A DNA stretch of 64,000 bases. Origin: an uncultured Paracoccaceae bacterium (GTDB lineage: Bacteria > Pseudomonadota > Alphaproteobacteria > Rhodobacterales > Rhodobacteraceae). A program made the position numbers and the translations under genes. The stretch lies in the NCBI GenBank assembly GCA_947495795.1, contig CANMAI010000004.1:124001-188000 (forward strand), given 5' to 3'. This document shows, piece after piece, positions 8,811 through 17,822 of this stretch. Within the stretch, counting starts at the first letter, position 1; every line of letters starts with the position of its first letter. The notes beneath the pieces were generated by a model, which saw only the letters and a list, made by a program, of their open reading frames with translations, was not told where the DNA came from and did not search any database.

Positions 8811-9926
8811 TCAAGCGGTTTTCTCTTTCATAGGCCGTGCGAGTGCTACGTCCTCACGAGCAATCGCCGTTGCCTTGAAGATGGCAAAACATCTCACTCC
8901 GGGGCTAAGCTCAAGTCCTGCAACAGATCGACGGCTCATCCGTGCAAGCAGTAAATCGCTGCCAAGCTGCAACCGAACCGCAGCCCCCGGCCCCTCTCCT
9001 TCGTGGATGTCGGCAACCGTCGCCGCCAGAATATTGGAAGCGCCAAAACCTTCCGGCGCAACCCGGGCCACCATCACATCTCGCGCCTCAATCCTGATCG
9101 AAACTGGGCTTCCCGGTGGTACAGCCACGGTCGGCAGAATGAGGTCTCCACCGCTGAATGCCAAGGTGCTCAGCCCGTTGTCGACGTCATGCGCCTTCAC
9201 CACGGCCCTCAGCACGGATCCTGCACTTCGCGAACCGATCATCGGCACAAAGGCCGGATCGGAAAGCACTTTCTGCGTCGGTCCGACGTGCATAACACGG
9301 CCTCTTTGCATCACTGCAACAGTCGTCGCCAGTTGCGCAATCTCCGGCAACGAATGGCTGACATAAAGGATCGGCATCGCGGTCTCTTCCTTAAGGCGAA
9401 GCAGATACGGCAAAATCTCGGCTTTCCGCACCTCATCGAGAGAGGCCAAGGGTTCATCCATCAACAGGATACGCGCCCCGGAAAGAAGCGCCCTGCCAAT
9501 CGCCACTCTCTGCTTTTCTCCACCCGAGAGCTTTGCCGGACGCCGATCCAGCAATGCCTCAATCCCAAGCAGATCCAGAACGCGGTCAAGCGACGGGCTC
9601 ACTTCTCTGCGAATGCTAAATCTCCGACCGAACACAAGATTCTCACCCACCGACAGGTGAGGAAAAAGCCGCCCATCCTGAAAAACATAACCAACACGCC
9701 GCTTGTGACGCGGAACATTAATGCCGGCCTCGGTATCGAGCAAAACTTCGCCCCCAACCACCACTCTCCCTGCATCGGGCCGCAAGAGGCCTGCAATCAC
9801 GTTCACTACTGTCGTTTTTCCAGCGCCTGATCGACCAAAGAGAGCCACAACTCCTTCAGGCCCATTGAGCGCCAGATCCATCTCATAGCTCGGCAACCGA
9901 TGGCGAATGCGGATGTCTAGCATCAT
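8811..9926 (-). CDS. modC: Molybdate ABC transporter ATP-binding protein
   Basis: A 371-residue ABC ATPase that powers molybdate import. Walker A is GRSGAGKTT (about residues 31-39), the signature is LSGGEKQRVAIGRALL, and Walker B is ILLMDEPLAS. The last 150 residues form the C-terminal TOBE/Mop-like molybdate-binding domain of ModC (for example NILAATVADIHEGEG, VRLQLGSDLLLARM). Its ATG overlaps the modB stop by four bases. Confidence 0.93.
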   Translation of the reverse strand: MMLDIRIRHRLPSYEMDLALNGPEGVVALFGRSGAGKTTVVNVIAGLLRPDAGRVVVGGEVLLDTEAGINVPRHKRRVGYVFQDGRLFPHLSVGENLVFGRRFSIRREVSPSLDRVLDLLGIEALLDRRPAKLSGGEKQRVAIGRALLSGARILLMDEPLASLDEVRKAEILPYLLRLKEETAMPILYVSHSLPEIAQLATTVAVMQRGRVMHVGPTQKVLSDPAFVPMIGSRSAGSVLRAVVKAHDVDNGLSTLAFSGGDLILPTVAVPPGSPVSIRIEARDVMVARVAPEGFGASNILAATVADIHEGEGPGAAVRLQLGSDLLLARMSRRSVAGLELSPGVRCFAIFKATAIAREDVALARPMKEKTA

Positions 9927-10621
9927 TCCCCGCGCACCCTCCGTACAGCACGCCTTGCCAGTATCTCGGATGCAAGCAGGGCTGTAATTGCGACAACAAC
10001 AGAAATCACGACCAGTCGAATGGCACCGCCTTCGCCGCCTGGCACCTGAAGCAAGGCGTAAATTGCAGAAGGCAGCGTCTGAGTCTCGCCCGGAATGTTT
10101 GAAACGAAGGTGATCGTGGCGCCAAACTCACCCATCGCTTTTGCAAAGGCCAGTACACATCCCGCCAGTACACCGGGCGCAATCAGCGGCAGCGTCACAT
10201 AGATAAAAGTCCATAGCCGATTTGCCCCAAGCGTACCGGCCGCCTCCTCAAGGTTCACATCAACCGCTTCAATTGCCAGCCGGATTGCCCGCACCATCAA
10301 GGGAAAAGCCATCACCGCCGCCGCCAGTGCAGCACCGGTCCAACGAAACGCAAGAACAAGGCCGAATGTCTCTTCCAGAAAGCCGCCGACACGGCCACGC
10401 CGCCCAAAGACGATAAGCAACACGTAACCTGTAACTACAGGTGGCAGCACCAGTGGAAGATGTACCAGTCCATTGATGAACGAACGTCCCCAGAACTCCC
10501 AACGCGCGAGTGCATATGCGGTGACTAATCCAAAAGGCAAGCTCAGTATCGTCGCCCAAACCGCCACCTTCAGCGACAGGCCCACAGCTGCCCACTCTTC
10601 AGGTCCCAACCAATCCATCAT
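9923..10621 (-). CDS. modB: Molybdate ABC transporter permease
   Basis: A 232-residue inner-membrane permease with about five spans and the cytoplasmic EAA loop that docks the ATPase (EEAAGTLGANRLWTFIYVTL). The stretch AKAMGEFGATITFVSNIPG is highly characteristic of ModB. It overlaps both modA and modC by four bases, so the three genes are translationally coupled. Confidence 0.93.
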   Translation of the reverse strand: MMDWLGPEEWAAVGLSLKVAVWATILSLPFGLVTAYALARWEFWGRSFINGLVHLPLVLPPVVTGYVLLIVFGRRGRVGGFLEETFGLVLAFRWTGAALAAAVMAFPLMVRAIRLAIEAVDVNLEEAAGTLGANRLWTFIYVTLPLIAPGVLAGCVLAFAKAMGEFGATITFVSNIPGETQTLPSAIYALLQVPGGEGGAIRLVVISVVVAITALLASEILARRAVRRVRGE

Positions 10622-11385
10622 GCAGGCGGCGCAGGCAGAAAACCTGCCCTTTCTAGAAGGATGGCGGCATCCGCGCCGGTGAGAAACCGAAACAGATCCT
10701 CCGCATCCGGATGCACACTTTCAGCAATCATCGCCGTGGGGTAACGGATCGTCGGATGGCTGCTTGAAGGTAATTCAGCCACAACCTCAACCGCATCCGA
10801 AGCCAGCGCATCCGAAGCATAAACCAGCCCCAGAGGCACCTCCCCCCGTGACACAAGCGCCAACGCCGCCATTACGCTGTCCGTCTCTGCCAAACGATCT
10901 TTCACGAGTTCCCACAGCCCCAGTGTCTTCAGCGCAGCTTGCCCGTAGATTCCTGCAGGCACAGCGTCGCGCAACCCCATCGCCAGCCGCCCATCGCCCA
11001 ATCGAATGGGCAAATCGTCCAAAACCAAAGGTGCGGCTTGCTCTGCAGGAGCCACAATCACCAAACCGTTGCTTGCAACATCCCGCCGCAACCCATCCTT
11101 CAGCAAACCCGCTGCAGCAAGACTGTCCATCCAGATCGCATTGGCCGAGAGAAAAATGTCAATGGGCGCGCCGTGCTCAATCTGGCGGGCCAGAGCGCCG
11201 CTGCCTGCATAAGAGACAGTCGCAGGGATACCTGTCCGTGTTTCCCAAAGTATCAGGATCTCATCAAGAGCAGGTTTCAAGCTAGCTGCAGCAAATACAA
11301 CTAGGGGATTTTTGCTCCTCGCGCACGCACCGCTGGCCGCGAAAAAAGCGGAGAATACCAGAGTTCTGCGGGTAAGCGACAGCAT
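10618..11385 (-). CDS. modA: Molybdate-binding protein
   Basis: A 255-residue periplasmic binding protein. The leader contains TRR followed by a hydrophobic stretch and a Cys (GACAR), so it may be exported or lipid-anchored. The mature start LVVFAAASLKPALDEI and the segment IFLSANAIWMDSLAAAGLL are typical of ModA, whose Ser/Ala/Tyr residues bind the oxyanion. It is the first gene of modABC. A palindrome lies 17 bases upstream of its ATG. Confidence 0.92.
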   Translation of the reverse strand: MLSLTRRTLVFSAFFAASGACARSKNPLVVFAAASLKPALDEILILWETRTGIPATVSYAGSGALARQIEHGAPIDIFLSANAIWMDSLAAAGLLKDGLRRDVASNGLVIVAPAEQAAPLVLDDLPIRLGDGRLAMGLRDAVPAGIYGQAALKTLGLWELVKDRLAETDSVMAALALVSRGEVPLGLVYASDALASDAVEVVAELPSSSHPTIRYPTAMIAESVHPDAEDLFRFLTGADAAILLERAGFLPAPPA

Positions 11386-11401
11386 AGCTTAGCGATCCGA
11401 T

Positions 11402-11419
11402 ATGTTTCTCCGGAAACAT
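11402..11419. promoter_or_regulatory. Palindrome upstream of modA, candidate ModE-type operator
   Basis: ATGTTTC and GAAACAT form perfect 7-base arms around a 4-base centre, flanked by CGAT on one side and CG on the other. It lies in the 62-base gap between the ModE-like gene and modA. This resembles the palindromic Mo-box arrangement of alphaproteobacteria in layout; the exact match to a consensus is not established. Confidence 0.5.
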
Positions 11420-11447
11420 CGCTTGCAAACGGGTTCTCGCGCAAGAT

Positions 11448-11798
11448 CTATTTCCCTGCTTTCAATGCCTCTAGTGCTACAATCTCAGCCGTTGCAGCTT
11501 CGGCCGCACCGGTTTCAAGCCGCCGATAAGCCGCAAGTACCGTCTTCCCGGTCTCCGTAAGGGTTGCGTTGCCACCGCCCGCCCCCCCTCTGCTGCGGAT
11601 CACCAAAGGGTCAGCGAAACTCGCATTCAATGTCTCTACCAGCTGCCAGGCACGCTTGTAGCTCATACTCATCGCTCGCCCGGATGCAGCGATGGAACCC
11701 GTTTCGGCAATAGCTGCCAGCAGATCAGCCTTACCAGGCCCCAGCATAGCCCCATCGGCAAAAACAAGTCGAATACGCAGCCGGGTAAGCTCGGTCAT
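11448..11798 (-). CDS. ModE-like winged-helix regulator without molybdate-binding domain
   Basis: About 116 residues containing only the LysR/ModE-type winged helix: DLLAAIAETGSIAASGRAM, then SYKRAWQLVETLNASF, then the wing LVIRSRGGAGGGNATLTETG. Classical ModE carries two C-terminal Mop/TOBE domains that sense molybdate; these are absent. The ATG at 11798 overlaps the upstream permease stop by four bases and is preferred over an earlier in-frame start. It sits between a metal ABC operon and modABC. It probably controls modABC, but how it senses molybdate is unclear. Confidence 0.85.
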   Translation of the reverse strand: MTELTRLRIRLVFADGAMLGPGKADLLAAIAETGSIAASGRAMSMSYKRAWQLVETLNASFADPLVIRSRGGAGGGNATLTETGKTVLAAYRRLETGAAEAATAEIVALEALKAGK

Positions 11799-12739
11799 GC
11801 CACAGCACTCGCGCCTACCCGCAGACGATGCGGAGCGAAAAGGCATGCAACCCCGAGGATCAGCCCGGAAAGCGTCGCGATCATACCAGCGGCGCTCACA
11901 GACATGTCAGATCCGAACCATCCCGGCCCATATCCCGCCAATACATAACCTCCAACGGCAGAGAGAGCAGCGAATAGAACACTCCACCAAACCTGACATT
12001 CCAGCCGGTTCGTCATAAGCCGCGCTGCAGCAGGAGGGCAAATAAACATCGCAATCACAATGATGGAGCCTACGGCATCGAACGCTGCCACAGCGGCAAT
12101 TGCAGCCAAAGTAATTATGCCAAGATCCAACAGCCCCACATTCATCCCCAATGTCCGCGCAAAGCTTTCATCAAAAGTGGATATCTTAAGAGGTCGCCAG
12201 AATAGGATAATCAGCGCCGTGATCGCCGCTGCCACAGCCGCCATTCGCACCAGTTCCGGCGGCAGATCAGCCAAAGCTGCGGGATCTGCCAGCGAAGCCC
12301 AGCTCACACCAGAAAACCAGATCAGGCTCTCCAGATTACCATAAAGGGCATGCTCAACATCCAAATGCACAGCACTGGTGTCACTCTGCTCCAGCAAGAG
12401 CACGCCGAGCGCGAACAAGGTGGTAAACGTCACGCCCATCGCCGCCCCTGCCTCAATCCGCCCCAACCGACGGATCAACGTGATGAGCCCTACCGCCACA
12501 AGCGAAGCACCAGCTGCTCCGATCATCATCGGCCATGTGGTCACTTGGCCGGTTATCAGAAACGCCACAACGATTCCCGGCAACACCACATGGCTGATTG
12601 CATCGCCGATAAGCGCCTGTTTACGGAGAATGAGGAAGTTGCCCGGCAGGGCACAGGCAACTGCTGCCAAAACACCTATGAGAATTGGCGTGAGACTGAA
12701 AGTAACAAACTCCGTACCAAGGCCGATGCTCTCCATCAC
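11795..12739 (-). CDS. Metal ABC transporter permease (second permease of the importer)
   Basis: A 314-residue inner-membrane permease of the ABC-3 (ZnuB/MntB/SitD) family with about eight to nine hydrophobic spans. Family motifs include NFLILRKQALIGDAISHVVLPG near the N-terminus (quoted in part) and the coupling-loop region DESFARTLGMNVGLLDL. It overlaps the first permease gene by four bases upstream and the regulator by four bases downstream. The substrate (Mn, Zn or Fe) is inferred for the whole importer. Confidence 0.9.
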   Translation of the reverse strand: MMESIGLGTEFVTFSLTPILIGVLAAVACALPGNFLILRKQALIGDAISHVVLPGIVVAFLITGQVTTWPMMIGAAGASLVAVGLITLIRRLGRIEAGAAMGVTFTTLFALGVLLLEQSDTSAVHLDVEHALYGNLESLIWFSGVSWASLADPAALADLPPELVRMAAVAAAITALIILFWRPLKISTFDESFARTLGMNVGLLDLGIITLAAIAAVAAFDAVGSIIVIAMFICPPAAARLMTNRLECQVWWSVLFAALSAVGGYVLAGYGPGWFGSDMSVSAAGMIATLSGLILGVACLFAPHRLRVGASAVA

Positions 12740-13956
12740 GGCACCACCATCTGAGGCGGGCCAAGCCGTACATCTATCTCGGCAATTTCATCTTCCGTCA
12801 GCACCGCCTCAATCGGCGTAAGCCCATCATAACGGCTGGCAACCGCATCATCCTTGTGAAGTCGTCGTGCGATGTCCCAGCGCTTCTCATCTCTCAGAGT
12901 TTTTGCTGCCAACGCCCGCCCACTTTCAGTCGCCACACCGTCTGCACGGATGAATCCATTCCGAAGCAGAACGGAAAGCGTTAGCGGCTCCAAAATCTTT
13001 TCTCCATGCGCGAGGGCCAAAAGCCCCTGCCGCAGATGCACACGCAGCTGAAACCGCCTTCGCCGAAGGATCGCCGCCACAATCCCGCGCCCTGGCGCAA
13101 AGAAGAGAGAAAGTCCAAAAAATGCTGCGCTGACTAGAACAATGATCGGCCCGGTTGGCAAATCTGCTGCGGCTGCAGAGATCGCTGCTCCAAGATAAGC
13201 AGCCATACCGCCCGAAATCGCTGCAAGACCAATCACCCACTCTGTCCGCTCTGTCCAGAACCGTGCGGTGGCGGGAGGAATAATCAGCATTGCAACAATG
13301 AGGATCAAACCGACAATTTTGAGGCCAATTACGGTCACAGCCATCACCAGCCCCATCATCGCCATATCCACCCGGCGCGTGTTTATTCCCAATGTCTCTG
13401 CATAGCCCACATCGAATGCTACGAGTGCCATAGGTCGCCGCAACACAAGCACCGCCAAAACAGCCAGTGCACCACCAACAGCTATAATCAGGGCATCTTC
13501 GAATAGCATTCCCGCGGTCGAACCGAGCAGAAATCCCTCCAACCCCGCCTGCTGGCCGGAGGCCATAGTCTGGATCAGAGTCAACAACACAATTCCGAAC
13601 CCGAAGAATACTGAAAGCACAGCTCCTATGGCCGCATCTTCAGCCAGCCTTGTGCGCTGTGTGATCCAATCCACCAAGAAAAGCCCAAGCCCGGCTGTGA
13701 GAGTAGAACCAATGAGCAGACCGGCAAGACTGCGACCGCTTCCACCAAAAGCCACCATCACAATGAACGCAATTCCAATGCCCGGTAGCGTAGCATGTGC
13801 TACAGCATCGGAAACCAGCGCCCGTTTTCGCAGGAAAAGAAATGCCCCGACACTTCCCGAAGCCAAGCCGAGCAGCGCCGCGCCAACTGCCACGAGAGTT
13901 GCGTTATAGTTCGCCTGCAAAAACAACGCATCGAGGAACGCGTAAAAGCCCGACAT
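12736..13956 (-). CDS. Metal ABC transporter permease with C-terminal DtxR-like extension
   Basis: A 406-residue protein. Residues 1-290 are an ABC-3 family permease (FLRKRALVSDAVAHATLPG, DVGYAETLGINTRRVDM). Residues about 295-406 are soluble and resemble the winged-helix/dimerisation part of DtxR/MntR regulators (LLRNGFIRADGVATESGRAL, then ARRLHKDDAVASRYDG). Such tails are known on manganese-type permeases. Ordinary ABC-3 permeases are about 280-300 residues, so the extra domain is real and may sense cytoplasmic metal. It overlaps the next permease by four bases. Confidence 0.88.
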   Translation of the reverse strand: MSGFYAFLDALFLQANYNATLVAVGAALLGLASGSVGAFLFLRKRALVSDAVAHATLPGIGIAFIVMVAFGGSGRSLAGLLIGSTLTAGLGLFLVDWITQRTRLAEDAAIGAVLSVFFGFGIVLLTLIQTMASGQQAGLEGFLLGSTAGMLFEDALIIAVGGALAVLAVLVLRRPMALVAFDVGYAETLGINTRRVDMAMMGLVMAVTVIGLKIVGLILIVAMLIIPPATARFWTERTEWVIGLAAISGGMAAYLGAAISAAAADLPTGPIIVLVSAAFFGLSLFFAPGRGIVAAILRRRRFQLRVHLRQGLLALAHGEKILEPLTLSVLLRNGFIRADGVATESGRALAAKTLRDEKRWDIARRLHKDDAVASRYDGLTPIEAVLTEDEIAEIDVRLGPPQMVVP

Positions 13957-13962
13957 GGGATT

Positions 13963-14778
13963 TTACGCCACCGGCAGTTGCAGTTGCTCCACCTGTGCTG
14001 TCGCAAGGCGGCCGCCATAGGTGTCCTGCAATGCTTCGGCTGTAAATGTAGTGGCTACCGGCCCGTCGGCAATGTTGCGCGTGTTCAGCATCAGAACATG
14101 GTCAAAGTAGTGCGTCACAGTTGCCAGGTCGTGATGCACGGCAACCACTGTTTTGCCCTCCGCTTGCAGCGTCTTCAATACGGAGATTATCGCCCGTTCC
14201 GTCGCCGCATCCACCCCCGCGAAAGGCTCGTCAAGCAGATAGAGTTCGGCGTCCTGCGCCAACGCACGCGCAAGGAATACACGCTGCTGCTGCCCACCGG
14301 AAAGCTGGCCGATCTGGCGGTCTGCAAACTCCGTCATCCCCACACGCTCCAGCGCAGCCTTTGCGTCAGTAGTATGCTGCTCTTTGATCCGCCCCAGAAG
14401 CCCTAGCTTCCGGTAAAGTCCCATGATCACCACATCAATCACACGCGTCGGAAAATCCCAATCAATCGAGGCACGCTGCGGCACGTAAGCAATCTTCGCC
14501 TTCGCTTTCTCTAACGGCATGCCAAAGACGGAAACCTGTCCAGAAACCCGCGGCAAAATACCCAAAGCGGCCTTCAGAAGTGTTGATTTCCCAGCTCCGT
14601 TCGGCCCGATAATTGCAGTCATCGATCCAGCATGCACCACGGTGTCGACCGAGAAAACGGCCGGCTTGTCACCGTAACTCACCGTCATTCCTCGAATTTC
14701 CATCGCCGGCATACCTGCCAATTCTAGCTCTGCCTCAGGGATCACGAGTTTAACTGCATCCAATGCCATTTCTCTCAC
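13963..14778 (-). CDS. Metal ABC transporter ATP-binding protein
   Basis: A 271-residue ABC ATPase. Walker A is GPNGAGKSTLLKAAL, the signature is LSGGQQQRVFLARAL, Walker B is LYLLDEPFAGVD, and the switch His is in VAVHHDLATV. The segment KIAYVPQRASIDWDFPTRV is typical of Mn/Zn-type ATPases of the Sit/Mnt/Znu group. Its ATG overlaps the binding-protein stop by four bases, and the first permease starts six bases after its own stop. Confidence 0.92.
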   Translation of the reverse strand: MREMALDAVKLVIPEAELELAGMPAMEIRGMTVSYGDKPAVFSVDTVVHAGSMTAIIGPNGAGKSTLLKAALGILPRVSGQVSVFGMPLEKAKAKIAYVPQRASIDWDFPTRVIDVVIMGLYRKLGLLGRIKEQHTTDAKAALERVGMTEFADRQIGQLSGGQQQRVFLARALAQDAELYLLDEPFAGVDAATERAIISVLKTLQAEGKTVVAVHHDLATVTHYFDHVLMLNTRNIADGPVATTFTAEALQDTYGGRLATAQVEQLQLPVA

Positions 14779-15767
14779 CCCTCGCCTGCCAGTTGGCCTT
14801 GCATTCCGCGATACGGCACATCTGCACCCAGAGCCGCCGCAATCGTGGTCACATTGTGATCTATCATGCCGAGATAGGTGCCCTCATACGTGCCCTCATG
14901 CCCCATTGCATCGGAGAACAGAGCGCCACCTATCTCAACCTTGTGCCCCTGTGCCGCAGCGCCTTCGATCAGCGCTCGGATGTTCCTGTCAGAGACTGAC
15001 GTTTCGACGAATACTGCTGATATCTTGCGCTCGACCAGTACATCAACCAACTCAGCGATACGGTTCAACCCGGCTTCCGACTCCGTAGATATCCCTTGAA
15101 TCCCCAGCACCTCAAAATCATGTCGCGTACCGAAATATCCAAACGCGTCATGCGCTGTCACAAGTACACGCCGTTCAGGCGAGACAGAGCTAAGTATAGT
15201 CTCTGAATAAGCATCCAGACTCTCTATCTTGGTACGATAGGCCGCCGCATTTTTCTCAAACGCCTCACTGCCTTCAGGATCGGCTTCGATCAACGCGGCC
15301 CTTACATGCCCCAACACGCCTGCCCATATTGTAGGGTCCATCCATACATGAGGGTCCATCCTGCCTTCGTAGGTGGGATGCGCAATCAATCGCTCAGTGT
15401 CCAGCGCATCAGCCACTGCCACAACAGCCCGGGTTTTGCCAAGATCACGGAAAAACCCTTCCATTTGTGCTTCCAGCCCAAGCCCATGCCAAAGCACAAG
15501 GTCGGCACGCGCCATGGCCACAATATCTGAGCGCGTCTGCCGATAGCCATGCGGGTCCACACCGGGGCCCATCAGCGCCCGTACATCCACCCGCGATCCC
15601 CCAATTTCCCGAGCGGCATCGGCAATCATACCTGTCGTTGCAACCACACTCAGGGCTTCTGCTCCCGATGCGATCCCAAGGCCTGGTGTGGCGAGAGCGC
15701 CGCACGCCGCAATGCCTGTTTTAAGAAATGCACGCTTGCTCAGTTCGCCCAACACTCGCCCCTTCAT
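14775..15767 (-). CDS. Metal ABC transporter substrate-binding protein (cluster A-I, manganese/zinc type)
   Basis: About 330 residues with an exported leader (SKRAFLKTGIAACGALA). The ligand positions of cluster A-I proteins are visible: His in GVDPHGYRQT, His in RMDPHVWMDP, and acidic residues in the C-terminal lobe (VFVETSVSDRN, LFSDAMG). There is no His-rich loop as in ZnuA, which favours manganese or iron over zinc. The start at 15767 is preferred because an upstream in-frame ATG falls inside a Fur-family-like operator. It heads the operon. Confidence 0.9.
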   Translation of the reverse strand: MKGRVLGELSKRAFLKTGIAACGALATPGLGIASGAEALSVVATTGMIADAAREIGGSRVDVRALMGPGVDPHGYRQTRSDIVAMARADLVLWHGLGLEAQMEGFFRDLGKTRAVVAVADALDTERLIAHPTYEGRMDPHVWMDPTIWAGVLGHVRAALIEADPEGSEAFEKNAAAYRTKIESLDAYSETILSSVSPERRVLVTAHDAFGYFGTRHDFEVLGIQGISTESEAGLNRIAELVDVLVERKISAVFVETSVSDRNIRALIEGAAAQGHKVEIGGALFSDAMGHEGTYEGTYLGMIDHNVTTIAAALGADVPYRGMQGQLAGEG

Positions 15768-15832
15768 CTTTGTCGCCAGCTGATAAACACCAGACACAGA
15801 GATGAATATGCGAGTTATTTGCAATAAGTCAA

Positions 15833-15854
15833 TGCAAATAAGAATGATTCTCAA
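15833..15854 (-). promoter_or_regulatory. Fur-family (Fur/Mur-like) operator upstream of the metal ABC operon
   Basis: Read on the minus strand, TGAGAATCATTCTTA matches the Fur 7-1-7 core (TGATAATNATTATCA) at all but three positions and is followed by TTTGCA. It lies about 65 bases before the binding-protein start. Metal-responsive repression by Fur or Mur is the natural reading. Confidence 0.6.
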
Positions 15855-16158
15855 TAAGGGCCTCCATACAAATTTAGGATGCCGTCTCCCTCACGGCCGC
15901 CAGGTCTCCGCGCTAAAGCATCTCGCCTTAAACATGGATCACCTAAAGGTGTCTGAAATCAAAGATTTCAATGCGATAGGTGATACTGGATATCTGAGGT
16001 TTAAAGCAAAGCGCTTTAAGAAGTGATGCTGGCCCAAACCGTCCAGCAATCGCTCAGATCAGGTCATGCATATCCGAGACAGAACAATTCGGATTCAGAA
16101 GATCGATTCTTCTTTTCGGTCGCGATATAGTCAATAAACCCAAACGCGAGAAATTGGC
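15855..16158. other. Gene-free stretch upstream of the metal ABC operon
   Basis: About 300 bases with no convincing coding frame. A short frame (15802-16026, plus) starts inside the operator region and has no family resemblance. No tRNA or clear terminator was seen. The side nearest 15855 probably contains the promoter of the metal importer. Confidence 0.5.
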
Positions 16159-16527
16159 CTAACAGGACTTGGAAATGTAGCCCTGTCTGGCTTCGACCGT
16201 CCGGCGAAGAGAAAAACCCCGACCACTTGTAAGTACAAAAACCAAGGCACTTGGCAGCGTGTAAAACACCAGAAGGGAGAAAGGCGCAGCAGACAGTTCA
16301 GCCTCCATCGTTCTCTCAAAGGTAATCGCAAAGCTTATATGGAGCAGCAGCGGCACCAATGCCAAGGCGAGAGAAAAGAGGAGGTTATAGCGCGGCAGAT
16401 TTTTGAGCAACTCGCCCCCGTTTTTCAAATCGGCATCGCGCGCACTCAATGCGAGCGTGAAGAGCAGCCAAGCCTCGACGGCGAAACCAACAAGGAGAAA
16501 AACCCAAAGAGTTGTGATGAACGTCAT
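16159..16527 (-). CDS. Small polytopic membrane protein of unknown function
   Basis: About 122 residues from the ATG at 16527, which has GGAAGG ten bases upstream. Three to four hydrophobic spans are visible (TTLWVFLLVGFAVEAWLLF, LLFSLALALVPLLLHISFA, LLVFYTLPSALVFVLTSG), with a charged loop between the first two. I do not recognise a family. It stands alone between the metal importer and anmK on the same strand, separated by more than 100 bases on each side. The reading frame looks coding because the membrane pattern is regular. Confidence 0.6.
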   Translation of the reverse strand: MTFITTLWVFLLVGFAVEAWLLFTLALSARDADLKNGGELLKNLPRYNLLFSLALALVPLLLHISFAITFERTMEAELSAAPFSLLVFYTLPSALVFVLTSGRGFSLRRTVEARQGYISKSC

Positions 16528-16666
16528 TGCCGAAGTACCTTCCCAAAGAACCAATTACTCAACGCCCCGCCTGAACAGAGGTTGCGCACGAACGAAGGCA
16601 GTCATAGGGCAGCAAAATGTTTTTTGCGCCCAATTTTCAAAAAGAGATCTTATTGATGAATCTGCA

Positions 16667-17758
16667 TTAATCCGCTGTCAGGCCACTGACACGCCCGCCA
16701 CAGACAGGCAGCCGCGCGCCAGTAGTTGAAGGCAATGAGGTTGGCAAATTACGCAGCACACGCACCGCCAGATAGCCAAAAGCCTGTGCCTCCAACATAT
16801 CCCCATCCAGCCCAATCACCTCAACTGGATCAACCGCTGCGTTCGTATGCTGCGAAATCATTTGCATAAGGGTCGCATTGTGCCGCCCTCCCCCACAGAT
16901 CAGCCACCGATCTGGCGGGCAGGGCATATGGCGGACAGAAGCTGCAATGCTCGCGGCCGTCAGCGCGGTAAGTGTAGCTGCGCCATCAGCATCGGAAGCT
17001 GCGCTCAAATGCTCCAGTACAAATGCAAAATCATCCCTATCCAGCGATTTTGCCGGTGGGCGCTCAAAGTAGGAATGTTCCAATAGCCTTGAGACTAATG
17101 CCGAGTCCGGGGTTCCACATCCCGCCAGCGTCCCACCATCATCGAAGCTGCGCCCGCACCGTGTTTGGGTGAAATCATTGATCAGAGCGTTTCCCGGTCC
17201 CGTATCGAAAGCCAATAAAGCGCCCGCAGCATCAGCAGATAAAGCGTTTGTATCCAGCCATGTCACGTTGGCAACCCCACCGATATTCAAGATCGCAACC
17301 GAACCACTCAATCCCGCATACTTTGCCGCAGCAAAATGAAAAACCGGCACAAGCGGCGCACCTTCACCGCCTGAGAGAACATCGGCAACGCGAAAGTCCC
17401 AGACGACAGGGCAGGCAATCGCGTCAGAAAGTGTGCCGCCATCCCCGATCTGAAACGTATGAAAAGCCGCCGGATCATGGCTCAAAGTCTGACCATGGAA
17501 GCCAACAATATCGGCGGCAAAACCCTCTGCCGCCACGCTGTGGCACACTTCAACAAGCGCTGCCACTTCAGTCAGGCCGGGAGCTCCGGGCATCGCTCCG
17601 AGCGCTCTCCGCAAAACGGTTCGCTCGTCTTCTTGATACGGCCGAAACCGGCTTTCGCCGAAGCTGAATATCTGCTCGCCATCCGTTTCCACCATCGCGG
17701 CATCAATGCCATCGAGCGACGTGCCACTCATCAGCCCCAGCGCCCACAAAGGCTGCAT
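16667..17758 (-). CDS. anmK: Anhydro-N-acetylmuramic acid kinase
   Basis: A 363-residue kinase of the ASKHA fold. It hydrolyses and phosphorylates 1,6-anhydroMurNAc to MurNAc-6-phosphate during recycling of cell-wall fragments. The start [20 protein letters not shown] is diagnostic of AnmK. Further motifs are [39 protein letters not shown] and the C-terminal [13 protein letters not shown]. The length is normal. It is divergent from tyrS with 64 bases between the start codons. Confidence 0.95.
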   Translation of the reverse strand: MQPLWALGLMSGTSLDGIDAAMVETDGEQIFSFGESRFRPYQEDERTVLRRALGAMPGAPGLTEVAALVEVCHSVAAEGFAADIVGFHGQTLSHDPAAFHTFQIGDGGTLSDAIACPVVWDFRVADVLSGGEGAPLVPVFHFAAAKYAGLSGSVAILNIGGVANVTWLDTNALSADAAGALLAFDTGPGNALINDFTQTRCGRSFDDGGTLAGCGTPDSALVSRLLEHSYFERPPAKSLDRDDFAFVLEHLSAASDADGAATLTALTAASIAASVRHMPCPPDRWLICGGGRHNATLMQMISQHTNAAVDPVEVIGLDGDMLEAQAFGYLAVRVLRNLPTSLPSTTGARLPVCGGRVSGLTAD

Positions 17759-17822
17759 CGCTCTTCCCTTCCCGAGCCGTTCCGCTATGAAGGCACCAAA
17801 CCGTTATCAGAGGCGCGTTGCA

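Noticed and set aside
15802-16026. Plus-strand frame of 74 codons upstream of the metal ABC operon
   Set aside because: It begins within the operator and has no ribosome-binding site and no protein-like pattern.
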